Shown here in pieces: positions 31,996-32,211 of a DNA stretch of 32,211 bases (position 1 is its first letter; every line of letters starts with the position of its first letter). The translations under genes were made by a program, and so were the position numbers. Where the stretch lies: the NCBI GenBank assembly GCA_028281575.1, contig JANQJP010000003.1, positions 1 to 32,211 of the forward strand, given 5' to 3'. The notes beneath the pieces were generated by a model. The model saw only the letters and a list, made by a program, of their open reading frames with translations. It had not been told where the DNA came from and searched no databases. The DNA comes from Cellvibrionaceae bacterium. GTDB lineage: Bacteria > Pseudomonadota > Gammaproteobacteria > Pseudomonadales > Cellvibrionaceae.

Positions 31996-32211
31996 GTCTA
32001 TTGATAATATAATTAATATTTTTCGCAAGCTGACAATCAAACTTAACCTCTTCACTCACCCCATAAATCGCATTTGACACACCACCATAATGTTTCAAAC
32101 CAAACACCTCGGCAATCTCATTTAAACGAAAATCACCGCGTTTTTGCGCCATATACATCGCTACCTTTCGCGCGATATTTTTCTTGCCTCGACCTTTACT
32201 CACTTTAAGCA
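31985..32211 (-). CDS. C-terminal part of a REP-associated (Y1) transposase-type protein, runs off right edge
   Basis: The frame is open through the window end, so the gene's 5' part lies outside. The visible 75 or so residues contain GRGKKNIARKVAMYMAQKRG, then FRLNEIAEVFGL and GGVSNAIYGV. This resembles the DnaA-C-like helix-turn-helix at the C terminus of longer REP-associated tyrosine transposases (Y1_Tnp family). The catalytic HUH part is not visible, so this rests on the tail alone. A related DnaA-type HTH protein is the alternative. Confidence 0.5.
   Translation of the reverse strand, partial: LKVSKGRGKKNIARKVAMYMAQKRGDFRLNEIAEVFGLKHYGGVSNAIYGVSEEVKFDCQLAKNINYIINRLDL

Noticed and set aside
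1-32211. tRNA, rRNA genes or CRISPR arrays
   Set aside because: I saw no cloverleaf, rRNA-like conserved block or regularly spaced repeat-spacer array; the only phased repeats (31951-31995) are three tandem copies without spacers.

Overview
The window looks like chromosome of a marine-type gammaproteobacterium, with a mobilization island at its right end. This rests on the gene complement (a Zur regulon with dksA2, folE2 and COG0523 genes, SelO, an M3B oligopeptidase, a CzcCBA-type RND pump) and on many short palindromic repeats between genes. I cannot name the genus; Cellvibrionaceae-like is a guess. Almost everything between 0.3 and 28 kb is on the minus strand and reads right to left.

Left part (1-10.9 kb): the start of a probable IS transposase at the very edge, then a YcaQ-type DNA glycosylase, a Maf/YceF pyrophosphatase, an M17 aminopeptidase, a two-gene metal unit (MerR-type regulator plus a 42-aa, 14-cysteine metallothionein), SelO, a secreted M3B oligopeptidase, an aspartoacylase, and a TetR regulator divergent from a multi-TM protein.

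Middle (11-20 kb): a guanidine-I (ykkC) riboswitch with its own promoter precedes two DUF1989 genes resembling the carboxyguanidine deiminase subunits. No guanidine carboxylase, allophanate hydrolase or transporter is beside them. Next is a zinc-starvation cluster in the order zigA, zur, hisI copy, pyrC2 remnant, folE2, dksA2, then a flavoprotein with a cysteine-rich tail, an ACR3-like permease and a 75-aa protein. A good Zur-box candidate lies upstream of zigA. The pyrC2-like gene has lost its middle but keeps both ends. A 361-bp MITE-like element with TA target duplication sits between zur and hisI.

Metal efflux operon (20.4-28 kb): a BlaI-family repressor, an M56 membrane protease with a Cys/His-rich loop in place of a beta-lactam sensor domain, a TolC-family protein, a His-rich lipoprotein, a His-rich membrane fusion protein and a CzcA-type pump, read from one promoter that overlaps a perfect palindrome. 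This looks like a protease-relayed metal-sensing efflux operon.

Right part (28-32.2 kb): gene debris (pieces resembling a PPOX protein and the end of HsdM), then plus-strand mobilization genes (mobC, MOB relaxase) and a HigBA-like toxin-antitoxin pair, a membrane gene broken at a poly-T run, a small gene, 11-bp-phased repeats, and the C-terminal end of a REP-associated-type transposase running off the right edge. The relaxase resembles alphaproteobacterial ones, so this segment is probably horizontally acquired.
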